Shown here piece by piece: positions 43,453 through 52,171 of a DNA stretch of 64,000 bases; the stretch's first letter is position 1; each line of letters starts with the position of its first letter. The notes under the pieces were generated by a model, which worked only from the letters and a program-made list of their open reading frames with translations, was not told the DNA's origin and made no database searches. Origin of the DNA: Granulosicoccus sp964390335. Its GTDB lineage: Bacteria; Pseudomonadota; Gammaproteobacteria; Granulosicoccales; Granulosicoccaceae. Location: assembly GCA_964390335.1 (NCBI GenBank), contig CAYMHU010000016.1, positions 9,858-73,857 of the forward strand. The letters are read 5' to 3'. The position numbers were made by a program, and so were the translations under genes.

Positions 43453-44169
43453 CTACCCCAATAACTCATCTTCAAACGGAAACCGCGATAACAACTCGGT
43501 CCCGGTTTCGGTAACAACAATTTGTTGTTCAAGCTTAACGCCTTCTGCGCCATTGTCTGCACCAATATAACTTTCTACACACAAAGTCATTCCTGGTTCA
43601 ATGGTGCCATCATACCCGGCATCTTTAAAATCGCCATGGTGATACAAATACGGGTATTCACCTGTCATACCGCATCCATGAGCAGATAAGTAATAACGGT
43701 TAGCGTAGTACTTATCTGGAATGTTCCAGGCGTTGTCGGCGTAATCCCGAAAACTCATTTTGGGTTTAATAATTTCCATATTATGATGAACTTGCTCGTA
43801 GGCTAGTTGGTATAGCGTTTTCTGCTCGCCACTTGGGTTACTGGGCCCAGAGTGAAATGTGCGGGAAAAGTCAGAGTAGTAGCCGTGGCAACCTACTACA
43901 TCGGTATCTAAAGCAATTAATTCGTTTTCAGATAGGCCTGGGCGTATGGCGTCACGAAGTTTCGCTACACCAATTTCAGTTGCTCGCAAAGACGCCTCTA
44001 TGCACTTCAACTCTTCGCTGGATTTAATGGCTCTGGCAAATTCAACTGCATGTTGCGCATCTACTATTTGTAAACCACAACCGTTAAGCGCAATTGCCGC
44101 ACCAGCGTTTAATCTTTCAAGCCCGACTGTTGCACCACGGCCTACTAACTCTGAAATGGTGTCTGACAT
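43453..44169 (-). pseudogene. M24 (Xaa-Pro peptidase/DddP-like) protein missing its N-terminal domain and an internal block
   Basis: 238 residues of a family usually near 390. The N-terminal creatinase-like domain is absent. Within the catalytic domain SENEL runs directly into IALDTDVVG, whereas relatives as I recall them have about 40 more residues here (a stretch with GGEWIETR and SGPRTNPW). The five metal ligands remain: Asp in LDTDVVG, Asp in SDFSRTF, His in SAHGCGM, Glu in CVESYIG and Glu in KLEQQIV. Either a decayed gene or a minimal variant. ATG at 44169. Convergent with the ABC operon and apparently unrelated to it. Confidence 0.6.
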
Positions 44170-44609
44170 TTTAAAGACCCGTGAAATATACACGGCTTAC
44201 ACCCACAAAAAACCACTGCTAAATCACCCGAAAGAACTCCTTCAACGCGCCAACTTAATTGTTATCGTGTTAACTCCCCCACACTTCGCATTAACAACAG
44301 CCATTCTGAGAAATGCGTTCGTTCGATTCGTGCGTTGCTTCTCAAAGGCGTTTTGCGCCAAAAAATATCTATTAAATTCACGTAGTTAGCTGCATTACCA
44401 ATGCAATGACAATTTTATGACACACCCCTGCTGTACCTCTATCCTATTGTTTTTAATGACTTTATCCAGAAATTATTGCTCAGTTGCAAGGAACCCACAC
44501 CGGCAGTAAAGTGCACGCCAAGTTCATGACGCACAGCGTTGTGGCGGGGTAATCCGGACCGGCAAAGATCGGCTTCGAGAAAATTAAAAATAAAAAATCG
44601 GAGAGAACA
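44170..44609 (+). promoter_or_regulatory. 440-base gap holding the promoter and long leader of the OM protein gene
   Basis: ATGACA (44417-44422), a 17-base spacer and TATCCT (44440-44445) form the best plus-strand promoter; transcription would start near 44452, leaving about 158 bases of leader. GGAGAG precedes the ATG at 44610. A GGCG/CGCC mini-hairpin lies near 44345-44357. No remnant of the missing M24 N-terminal domain was found upstream of that gene on the minus strand. Confidence 0.4.
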
Positions 44610-45098
44610 ATGAAAAACCGAGTAAGCAAAAACATCTTATTGGCTGCCATTTTGGGCCTCAGCCTTAACGCAAACACTGCATCAGCTGACGATGGACACC
44701 TCGTGTTCAACACAGCAGCTATTCATTTCAAGAACTTCAAAGATCGCAACGCATTTGTTCCAGGCTTGGGTTGGGAATACTCGCCTACTGGCAAGATCGG
44801 CTTCCACGCTGGCACGCTATCCGACAGCTTTGGCTATCAGGCAACTTACTTAGGCGTTAATTACGGAACCCGAAAAATCCTAAAAAATCGTGTTCGATTC
44901 CTGGTTGGAGCAACCGTTGTTCGGAAGCAATTCCACAAGAATTCAGAACCAGAAGTCAAAATTGTTCCGTTTCCGGTGATGGAAATTTCATTAACCAAAC
45001 GAGCAAAACTCAATGTTTCCGGTTCACCAGAAATTGATTACGCCGGTGGACACAGTAACGGTGTGATGTTCTTTCAATTCAAGATGAATCTTAATTAG
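44610..45098 (+). CDS. Putative small outer-membrane/secreted beta-rich protein
   Basis: 162 residues: signal peptide (ILLAAILGLSLNANTASA), then an alternating beta pattern with Gly and aromatics (GWEYSPTGKIGFHAGTLSD, GYQATYLGVNYGTR) and a final strand MFFQFKMNLN. Size suits an eight-stranded barrel of the PagL/PagP scale, but no catalytic signature is evident. Not assigned to a family. Monocistronic with a likely hairpin terminator. Confidence 0.6.
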   Translation: MKNRVSKNILLAAILGLSLNANTASADDGHLVFNTAAIHFKNFKDRNAFVPGLGWEYSPTGKIGFHAGTLSDSFGYQATYLGVNYGTRKILKNRVRFLVGATVVRKQFHKNSEPEVKIVPFPVMEISLTKRAKLNVSGSPEIDYAGGHSNGVMFFQFKMNLN

Positions 45099-45129
45099 TA
45101 GATTCTAGTAGGTCAGGTTTACCCCCTTC

Positions 45130-45162
45130 GGCTGGTCGGCATCACTGCGATCAGCCGCTTTT
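45130..45162 (+). terminator. Terminator-like hairpin after the OM protein gene
   Basis: GGCTGGTCG (45130-45138) pairs with CGATCAGCC (45148-45156) through nine pairs including one G-U, loop nine bases, followed by GCTTTT. It lies between convergent genes and overlaps the last codons of prmB. Confidence 0.45.
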
Positions 45163-46104
45163 AACGGTCAACCCTGCCTTGATGGCATCAGCATGTTGTA
45201 ACAGTTCGTACTTATTAATCACGAACACCCCGCTACCGCCGTTTTGAAATTCTAACCATACAAAGGGAACGTCTGGATAGGCGCTTTCAAGCGCTGGGGC
45301 ACTGTTGCCCACTTCAACGACCAGTAAGCTGTCGTCGGTTTTTAAATGCGAAGCGGCTTGATCGAGCATCAAGCGCACCAAGTCCAGACCGTCTGTCCCG
45401 GCAGCTAATCCCATTAATGGTTCATGCCTGAACTCATCCGCCATGCTGTCTATATCGTTGGCATCAACATACGGAGGGTTAGAGATGATTAAGTCGTACT
45501 GCCCCTGTATTTCATCAAATAAAGAACCGTGTATAAGCGTGACGCGATCCTGTAACTTATGGTCTTGAACGTTTAGCTGAGCCAGCGCCAAGGCGTCTTG
45601 TGACAAATCACTCGCATCAACTGTTGCATGCGGTAACTGCATCGCACAAGCAATAGCGATGCACCCACCCCCGGTGCATAAATCTAACACTCTGGTGGTT
45701 TCGTCCACATCAATCAATTCGTAAAAGTCGTGCAGGATAAATTCAGCAATAGGAGACCTTGGCACCAGCGCACGCTCATCGGTACGAAAAGCAAGCCCCG
45801 CAAACCAGGTTTTACCCGTAATGTAAGCAGCCGGTAATCGCTTTGTGATGCGTTCGCGCACTATTGCATTGATTCGCTTTATGTCCTCATCGCTTAACTC
45901 GCGAGCATAGTCGGGCGCCTCCAATGGGGATAGATCCAGGGCATGTAATACCAACCAACTGGCCTCGCTTAAGGCATCGTGGGTACCATGTCCAAATTCG
46001 AGCTGATGTTGCTCAAACGCGCTGGCACAGCCGCGGATGGCGGCTTCCAGATTGAGCTTTGTGCCGCTTTCTAAAACATCAGCTAACACAGTTGTTTGTA
46101 CCAT
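45151..46104 (-). CDS. prmB: Ribosomal protein L3 N5-glutamine methyltransferase
   Basis: SAM enzyme methylating a Gln of ribosomal protein L3. 317 residues. Motif I VLDLCTGGGCIAIACA and the catalytic NPPY motif in ISNPPYVDAND; the N-terminal helical domain and AYITGKTWFAGLAF separate it from PrmC. The C-terminal EFQNGGSGVFV is PrmB-like. ATG at 46104. Confidence 0.93.
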   Translation of the reverse strand: MVQTTVLADVLESGTKLNLEAAIRGCASAFEQHQLEFGHGTHDALSEASWLVLHALDLSPLEAPDYARELSDEDIKRINAIVRERITKRLPAAYITGKTWFAGLAFRTDERALVPRSPIAEFILHDFYELIDVDETTRVLDLCTGGGCIAIACAMQLPHATVDASDLSQDALALAQLNVQDHKLQDRVTLIHGSLFDEIQGQYDLIISNPPYVDANDIDSMADEFRHEPLMGLAAGTDGLDLVRLMLDQAASHLKTDDSLLVVEVGNSAPALESAYPDVPFVWLEFQNGGSGVFVINKYELLQHADAIKAGLTVKSG

Positions 46105-46248
46105 CGGTAATAACCTTAAATGCCAAGCACGCAGTATAATGAAACCTGCTTTCTGAGGTGTTATTAATGCACCAATAAAAGCCGTTTGAACCCTCAGCTG
46201 TGTCTGAACTCTATAATCTAATCACTAATTTGATCACGTAAAACGCAT

Positions 46249-46953
46249 ATGGATTTAGATATAAAAACGAAAACCCGCCCACTATCCCGATGGTGGCCAA
46301 TCTTGCTGATGGTGACTGTATCAGTGGCTGCTGGCGTGTTTGCTAACCTGGCACTGAGTCCTGACGAGCAAGATCAGACAAGCAAAGAAATTGCGCAATT
46401 GGAAACCATTCAGGCCAACCTGATCAACAGCACGGTGTTACCTGAAAACTTTAAAACAGTACCTGAATTCTCATTACTCACAGCTGATAACCAAGCCATC
46501 ACTCAGCAAGTACTTGAAGATAAATGGACGGTTGCGTTTTTCGGGTTCACACATTGCCCAGATATTTGCCCGGCCACCTTAGCTGCCATGAACTCTGTGC
46601 TGTCGTCTCTAGAGCCGTCGGTGGCCGAACCACAGGTCATATTTGTAACAGTGGACCCAGTTCGAGACACCGTTGAAAAACTTACCGAATATGTTGCGTA
46701 CTTTAATGAAGATTTTATTGGCATCACTGGTGACCTGACCGACATCACCAAGCTCACTCAAGCATTGGGAATCGTTGCGAGCTACACCGCATCTGAAGAC
46801 GACCCAAATCAGTACACCGTTGACCATACTGCGTCCATGTTATTGATCGACCCGTCGCTACGCGTGAGAGCTCGGATTAATGCGCCGCATTCGGTAAAAA
46901 ACATAACAAACGACTACACCGCGCTGTATAACGCGTTGAGTCCTGCAAGCTAG
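46249..46953 (+). CDS. SCO1/SenC family copper chaperone
   Basis: 234 residues. One N-terminal transmembrane anchor (WWPILLMVTVSVAAGVFANLAL), then a thioredoxin fold with the copper motif HCPDICPATL and the distant His in TVDHTASMLL. Helps build the CuA site of cytochrome c oxidase. Followed 41 bases later by a PCuAC gene, the usual functional partner. Confidence 0.92.
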   Translation: MDLDIKTKTRPLSRWWPILLMVTVSVAAGVFANLALSPDEQDQTSKEIAQLETIQANLINSTVLPENFKTVPEFSLLTADNQAITQQVLEDKWTVAFFGFTHCPDICPATLAAMNSVLSSLEPSVAEPQVIFVTVDPVRDTVEKLTEYVAYFNEDFIGITGDLTDITKLTQALGIVASYTASEDDPNQYTVDHTASMLLIDPSLRVRARINAPHSVKNITNDYTALYNALSPAS

Positions 46954-46994
46954 ATACAAATTCATCCCTTTAACAAAATTTCAGAGAAAACTTA

Positions 46995-47501
46995 GTGCGT
47001 AAATTTATCCTTTTATTAGCCTTGTTCGCCAATAGCGCATTTGCTGATATGGCTCCACACATCATAAATCCGTTTGTTACGGCCACACCTCCGGGCGCTA
47101 CAGTTGCGGCAGGCTACTTAAAAATCATGAACATGTCAGATAAGCCTTTAGAAATTACCGGCGCTCAAAGCAGCACTATAGACAGAGTAGAAATTCATCT
47201 GTCCAGTGTTGTTGATGATGTAGCAAAGATGGAAAAAGTGGACTCGTTAGTTATACCCGCAGGCGAGACAGTAGAGCTGAAGCATGGCAGCTACCACATC
47301 ATGCTGATGGAATTAACCGCGCCATTAAAACCGGGCGATAACGTTGACGTTACTCTGAACACATCCCGTGGCGATATCGCACTTCAGATGCCTGTGGTTA
47401 AACATGCAATGGGTGGCAGTCATGACATGAAACATGGCGATATGAAACATGGCGACAAAAAGCATGATAGCCATAGTTCCGACAAGAAAATGAAGCACTA
47501 A
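46995..47501 (+). CDS. PCuAC (DUF461) periplasmic copper chaperone with Met/His tail
   Basis: 168 residues with signal peptide ending NSAFA. The Cu(I) site residues are visible as EIHL...KMEKV and HIMLMEL. After the domain comes a C-terminal tail of about 30 residues rich in Met, His and Lys with two DMKHG/DMKHG repeats, probably an extra copper-binding arm. Starts with GTG at 46995. It delivers copper to CuA, together with SCO1. Confidence 0.9.
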   Translation: MRKFILLLALFANSAFADMAPHIINPFVTATPPGATVAAGYLKIMNMSDKPLEITGAQSSTIDRVEIHLSSVVDDVAKMEKVDSLVIPAGETVELKHGSYHIMLMELTAPLKPGDNVDVTLNTSRGDIALQMPVVKHAMGGSHDMKHGDMKHGDKKHDSHSSDKKMKH

Positions 47502-47568
47502 ACCGTCAAGCACCAACGCAATAAGCCATTACATGGCAAAATGCGCTTATAACTAAACCGAACACAAG

Positions 47569-48420
47569 ATGATGCTGGCAGATTGGTTAAAAACTCTTCC
47601 GTTATACCCGTTGCCACATCATCTGATTTCACGCGCAGTCTTTTGGCTGACGCGGCGCCAATCCGCTGTTACCCCGTTTGTTATTAAGCGATTTATCAAG
47701 CTGTTCAATGTCGACATGCACGATGCCGTTGAGCCTTCACCCGATAGCTACCCGACTTTTAATGCCTTTTTTACGCGCGCACTAAACCCCGCTGCCAGAC
47801 CGATCAGTGATGGAACACACGATGTTGCGTGCCCGGCCGACGGATGTGTTTCTGCGATCGGTACGATTCAAAACGGCCAAGTGTTTCAGGCAAAAGGCCA
47901 AGACTATTCATTATTGAAACTACTAGGCGGTGACGAACAAGCCGCTGAACGGTTGAGTCATGGCAGCTTTACAACGATTTATCTGTCCCCGCGCGACTAT
48001 CACCGATTGCACATGCCATTGTCCGGCAAGCTGATCAATCAAACACACGTGCCCGGTCGTTTGTTCAGCGTAGGCCCTCACACTGTTAGGCGTGTACCCG
48101 ATCTGTTTGCGCGTAACGAGCGCGTAGTCGCACAATTTGAAACCGAGTTTGGTTTAATGGCCTTGGTGTTAGTCGGCGCCATAAACGTTGCAGCCATTGA
48201 AACCATGTGGCATGGCTTGGTCACACCACCTGCGGGAAAAGCGGTCTCGCGGATTGACTACAGTGGGGAACAACAACTGAAAATTGCGCGCGGTATGGAG
48301 ATGGGTCGATTTAACATGGGCTCAACCATTATTGTATGTATAGAAAAACCCGTGGACTGGTTAGCAACGTTGGACACAGGCACCGCTGTTCAAATGGGTC
48401 AAAAGCTAGGGAATGTGTAA
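47569..48420 (+). CDS. psd: Phosphatidylserine decarboxylase proenzyme
   Basis: Makes phosphatidylethanolamine in the inner membrane. 283 residues. The self-cleavage site is MGST, with Ser252 becoming the pyruvoyl group (most relatives have LGST). YLSPRDYHRLHMP and FARNERV are conserved catalytic segments. ATG at 47569 or 47572. The 3' end overlaps the convergent metallopeptidase-like gene by 15 bases. Confidence 0.94.
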   Translation: MMLADWLKTLPLYPLPHHLISRAVFWLTRRQSAVTPFVIKRFIKLFNVDMHDAVEPSPDSYPTFNAFFTRALNPAARPISDGTHDVACPADGCVSAIGTIQNGQVFQAKGQDYSLLKLLGGDEQAAERLSHGSFTTIYLSPRDYHRLHMPLSGKLINQTHVPGRLFSVGPHTVRRVPDLFARNERVVAQFETEFGLMALVLVGAINVAAIETMWHGLVTPPAGKAVSRIDYSGEQQLKIARGMEMGRFNMGSTIIVCIEKPVDWLATLDTGTAVQMGQKLGNV

Positions 48421-48882
48421 ATCAAATTGATTTACAAACGCGTTAGCCAGTAGAAATTCGCGTGCATCATCGGCATCTTGTTCAAACCATTTTTGCGCCG
48501 AACCCAACCTGAACGAATATCCCCACGCATCCATGTCTTGCAGCATGCGCGCTTTCCCCATAACGTCAAGATGCTCGGACAACACTATTTGTAAATAACA
48601 AACGGCGTTTTCTTCTGCCATTGAACCACCTGCATTGGTATGCAAGGCATCTCGTCTTTCCGGGCTCATCAGCAACCAATGGCAAGCCTCATGAAAAACA
48701 GAGTGCACCGGTGTATCGTCTCTTGCGTACAGATTGTGGCGAATAAGCCCCGCTTCTTCGTCCCCCCAATGACTGCCGGGAATGGCTACTTGTGTTGGCA
48801 CACTTATTACGTTTAAGCCAAACGGCTTAAAGAATGACTCAAGGCAAGCCAGGCCTACATCGCTCACTCTCAATACGTTCAT
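48406..48882 (-). CDS. Putative small zinc metallopeptidase-like protein
   Basis: 158 residues. The helix VFHEACHWLLMSPERR has a canonical HExxH (His-Glu-Ala-Cys-His), and a downstream AEENAVCYLQ could provide the third ligand. No export signal. I do not recognise a named family. ATG at 48882 lies 13 bases after the epmA stop, so it is probably the third gene of efp-epmA. Confidence 0.6.
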   Translation of the reverse strand: MNVLRVSDVGLACLESFFKPFGLNVISVPTQVAIPGSHWGDEEAGLIRHNLYARDDTPVHSVFHEACHWLLMSPERRDALHTNAGGSMAEENAVCYLQIVLSEHLDVMGKARMLQDMDAWGYSFRLGSAQKWFEQDADDAREFLLANAFVNQFDLHIP

Positions 48883-48895
48883 TCGATTAGCACAC

Positions 48896-49861
48896 TCATG
48901 CACGATCGCTCGGGAAGGCAATCACTTCGTTAATATGATTGACATCGGCAATCAGCATACACAGTCTGTCCATACCCAAAGCCACCCCGGCGCAATCGGG
49001 CAACCCAAACTCCAACGCCGATAACAGGTGCTCATCTATAACCAGTTCATCCAATCCAGACTCGCGTCGTTTAGCCTGCTCGGCTTTGAATCGACGCCGT
49101 TGCTCATTGGCATCGCTGAGTTCATAAAAGCCGTTCGCAAGTTCCAGTGCACCCCAATACAACTCAAAGCGCTGCGCGATCGGGGTTCCGTTAATATCAA
49201 TGCCGGTTCGTGCCAGGGCTGCCTGCGATGCAGGATAGTCGCAGATAAAGGTTGCGCGATCTGCCGGTAAATCACGAATCACAAATTCATCCATAAACAG
49301 ATCCAATGCGGCATTAAGGTCAAAGCCAATGGCTTTGGGGTAAGACCGGTTATGCTTAGTAAAATAGCGTTCGATTAAGTCAACGGTTATGGTGCTAAAC
49401 GGGCACCCACACAAAGCAGACACTTGCTGCACGTAACTCAGTGTGTGGGGCTCATGCCACGGTTTACCGGTAAGTTGCCAACACGATTGCATCAAGGCCG
49501 TGACATCTTGCATTAATGCATGGTGGTCCATACCCATGCGGTACCATTCCAACAACACGAATTCGGCGTTGTGGTTTCGGCCTTGCTCATCGTCCCTGAA
49601 CACATTCGCCATTTGATAAATATCGCACTGATACGCCGCAATTAAGCGCTTCATAGGAAACTCGGGCGAGGTATGTAAGTACCCCGCCGACGTTTTAAAG
49701 CTGTGGATATTGGGATCGGTTGTCGCGGCTTGTGATAGCGCAGGCGTGTTAACTTCAAGCGCCTGCTCAGACTGCATATACTCGCGCACGCATTGCCGGA
49801 GCTGCGCTTGGGTTTTTAATATGTTTAGTGACGCGGTTGGGCGCCAAAGTGTGTCAGTCAC
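48896..49861 (-). CDS. epmA: EF-P lysyl-lysine ligase EpmA (PoxA/GenX)
   Basis: Truncated class II lysyl-tRNA synthetase paralogue that attaches (R)-beta-lysine to EF-P. 321 residues; class II motifs 2 (VFRDDEQGRNHNAEFVLLEWY) and 3 (GVALGMDRLCML) are present while the tRNA anticodon domain is missing, as expected. GTG start at 49861, six bases after the efp stop. The partner aminomutase EpmB is not in the window. Confidence 0.93.
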   Translation of the reverse strand: MTDTLWRPTASLNILKTQAQLRQCVREYMQSEQALEVNTPALSQAATTDPNIHSFKTSAGYLHTSPEFPMKRLIAAYQCDIYQMANVFRDDEQGRNHNAEFVLLEWYRMGMDHHALMQDVTALMQSCWQLTGKPWHEPHTLSYVQQVSALCGCPFSTITVDLIERYFTKHNRSYPKAIGFDLNAALDLFMDEFVIRDLPADRATFICDYPASQAALARTGIDINGTPIAQRFELYWGALELANGFYELSDANEQRRRFKAEQAKRRESGLDELVIDEHLLSALEFGLPDCAGVALGMDRLCMLIADVNHINEVIAFPSDRA

Positions 49862-49867
49862 ACTGTA

Positions 49868-50440
49868 TTAACCAACCTTAACCCGCGATACATATTCACC
49901 TGTGCGAGTATCAATTTTTATCGTCTCGCCTTCTTCAACAAACAGTGGGACTTTAACGACCGCACCACTGTCCATATAAGCTGGTTTGTTGCCACCAGTT
50001 GCGGTATCACCGCGAACACCGGGATCAGTCTGCTTGATCACCATTTCCACGAAGTTCGGTGGGGTAACAGCCAATGGCTGTCCGTTGAATAAGGTGACTT
50101 CGCACATGGCCTCTTCTATGAGCCATAAGTGGTTATCACCCACGGCGGTTTTGTCGGCGGCTAACTGCTCATAGGTTTTGGGGTCCATAAAATGCCAGTA
50201 TTCGCCATCGGAATACAAATACTGCATTTCGGTATCCATTACATCGGCGCCTTCTACAGAGTCGCCCGATTTGAACGTGCGCTCGACGGTGCGACCGGTT
50301 TTCAGGTTACGCACTTTGGTACGTGTAAACGCCTGGCCCTTACCCGGTTTTACCATCTCATTTTCTACGATGGTGTGTGGGTCGCCGTCGAGCATGATCT
50401 TTAGCCCGCCTTTGAATTCATTTGTATTGTAATTAGCCAT
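49868..50440 (-). CDS. efp: Elongation factor P
   Basis: Relieves ribosome stalling at polyproline. 190 residues, three beta-barrel domains. The loop KPGKGQAF near residue 34 carries the lysine modified by EpmA. C-terminal motif GDTATGGNKPA and the final IKIDTRTGEYVSRV are conserved. ATG at 50440 (MANYNTNEFKGG); the frame continues upstream but without similarity. Divergent from the receiver-domain gene. Confidence 0.96.
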   Translation of the reverse strand: MANYNTNEFKGGLKIMLDGDPHTIVENEMVKPGKGQAFTRTKVRNLKTGRTVERTFKSGDSVEGADVMDTEMQYLYSDGEYWHFMDPKTYEQLAADKTAVGDNHLWLIEEAMCEVTLFNGQPLAVTPPNFVEMVIKQTDPGVRGDTATGGNKPAYMDSGAVVKVPLFVEEGETIKIDTRTGEYVSRVKVG

Positions 50441-50629
50441 TGACCTGAAACTGGAATTGTCTGTTGAAATCGGCCTCATTATAGACGCGAACGGCTCAAA
50501 GCACAGCAAACGGGCCGTAAATGATGGTGATTGCCGTGCAAATTGGACGACTCTGGCTACAATCTTTAGTAGATAAAAGCGGTTTGCAGGCGCTTTGACA
50601 GAACCGACGACAGGGCTTGAATTACCCCC

Positions 50630-51667
50630 ATGCGCACCGAAATTCCACAACTAAACTGCCTGGTATACGCCACGCACGACCAGTATCACCAGCAGGTGAG
50701 TACATGGCTCGGGTTTAGTAAACGCGTGGGCAGTGTTACGTCGGTGGAGACTGACAATGCGGTCGCTAAGTTCCTTGCCTCTGCCAGTAGCGATTTAGCC
50801 ATTATAGTGGTGTCCGATAATAGCCAATCCCTGCCCGCCTGCCTACAGCAGCACGCCGAGCTACCGGTACTGGTACTTACCGAAAACAAAGAGCCTCGTG
50901 ATCTGGCACAATGGTTTCAGCAAGGTGCCACGGATGTCGTGAGCATTCAAAACACAGTGACCGTGCAACATGCGATTAGCCGATTGATCGATGAGCACTC
51001 ACTCAAGCAACGATTAGCGGTTCTTGAACAGCAAGTGCAAGATACGCAATTACAAAATCAGTATTTAAAACAAATACTGGAAAGGGGTTCACGCTTTATG
51101 TCCAACAGGGTTCAATCTAGCACGACTGCAACTCAATCTCCCCACGTAGAGAAAACACAAACAGTTGCGTTGCGCACGATTAAAGGTCGTTATAACTTTA
51201 AGCACCTAAATAAAACCCAACATGTTGAACCGCAATCGGATATATCCAAATCCAACACCCGTGCAAACTTACTCAACAGGTTCCAAACATTTTTACAGTC
51301 CAATAAAAAGCCAAAACGGTACACCGCTTTGTTAGTTCGAGTGTTAAAGCAATCCGATGAAGCCAGCCCTGGCGATTCTGCGAAACGCTCTCAAACACCT
51401 ACTTTGCACAAAGCAGCGCAAGCACTCAAAGCTCGTCTACGTGAGGCCACCGTGATGGGCCAATTGAATGACAATGCACTGGTGATTGTGCAAGACACCG
51501 ATAAAGAAAACACTTCACGGGATACCGCGAACCAGGTACGTGATTTATTAAGTTCACTTGAAGGTATTAGCGATACCAAAAAGGATGTGCGCATAAATAC
51601 GCTGACACTGCGCAACAGCGGTAAGTTATCTGCCGAAGAGGCTGTAGAGCGCTTAGAATCGCTTTAA
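50630..51667 (+). CDS. Protein with a receiver-like domain and degenerate GGDEF-like C-terminal domain
   Basis: 345 residues. Residues about 5-120 follow the CheY fold pattern (DLAIIVVSDNS, LPVLVLTENKEP, QGATDVVSI) but the acidic pocket and phospho-acceptor Asp are not evident. A coiled segment (LAVLEQQVQDTQLQNQYLKQ) and a basic linker follow. The last 120 residues resemble a GGDEF fold (YTALLVRVLK, LNDNALVIVQDTD, AVERLESL) without the GGDEF sequence. It looks like a non-catalytic signalling or scaffold protein. No family name recognised; divergent from efp. Confidence 0.55.
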   Translation: MRTEIPQLNCLVYATHDQYHQQVSTWLGFSKRVGSVTSVETDNAVAKFLASASSDLAIIVVSDNSQSLPACLQQHAELPVLVLTENKEPRDLAQWFQQGATDVVSIQNTVTVQHAISRLIDEHSLKQRLAVLEQQVQDTQLQNQYLKQILERGSRFMSNRVQSSTTATQSPHVEKTQTVALRTIKGRYNFKHLNKTQHVEPQSDISKSNTRANLLNRFQTFLQSNKKPKRYTALLVRVLKQSDEASPGDSAKRSQTPTLHKAAQALKARLREATVMGQLNDNALVIVQDTDKENTSRDTANQVRDLLSSLEGISDTKKDVRINTLTLRNSGKLSAEEAVERLESL

Positions 51668-51687
51668 CAACAATGCTACGCGCCACG

Positions 51688-52092
51688 TTAATCCTTACCG
51701 GCCTTTGCACTGATACGCTTATCAAAACGTACAAGATCTACAACAATTCGTTCGTGCGTGCCTTCGCCGATACGTTCTGACTCATCTTCAGCCCATACGT
51801 TAAAGACCACCTTTCTATCCATAACTTCTATGACCTCTGCATGTGCAACAACGCGCATGCCAACCGGTGTTGCAGCGATGTGGCTGATATTGAGTTGTGT
51901 ACCAACCGTTTGGAAACCCGCTGGTAAGTGCTGCTCAACTGCGTTTAACGCAGCCTCCTCCAGCAACATAACCATCACCGGTGTGGCAAGAACTTTTATT
52001 TTGCCACTGCCAACGTGGTGAGCGGTGTCTCGGGTACCTACAACAATTTCTGTTGTGGCTTTCATGCCTACTTTAATGTCGATTTTGGTCAT
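51688..52092 (-). CDS. Hotdog-fold thioesterase, FlK-like
   Basis: 134 residues. KVGMKATTEIVVGTRDTAHHVGSG and VMVMLLEEAALNAVEQHLP match the fluoroacetyl-CoA thioesterase-like family, with the conserved Thr, Glu and His in TPVMVMLLEEAA and NISHIAATPVG. The real substrate is probably an ordinary short acyl-CoA. ATG at 52092, 79 bases downstream of arsJ on the same strand. Confidence 0.82.
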   Translation of the reverse strand: MTKIDIKVGMKATTEIVVGTRDTAHHVGSGKIKVLATPVMVMLLEEAALNAVEQHLPAGFQTVGTQLNISHIAATPVGMRVVAHAEVIEVMDRKVVFNVWAEDESERIGEGTHERIVVDLVRFDKRISAKAGKD

Positions 52093-52171
52093 TACTATCT
52101 ATCCTGGTTCCATTCGTAGATTAGGTTTGATAGTCCAAACCCAACTAACAAGATACCAGTCAATCGTGAAA

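Noticed and set aside
44480..44713. Minus-strand open frame over the start of the OM protein gene
   Set aside because: Antisense to the signal peptide of a gene with a clear ribosome binding site; hydrophobicity only mirrors that signal peptide.
44555..44800. GGCAAAGATCGGCTTC in the leader resembling GGCAAGATCGGCTTC in the OM protein gene as a partial duplication
   Set aside because: Only about 15 bases match, with one indel and no flanking similarity.
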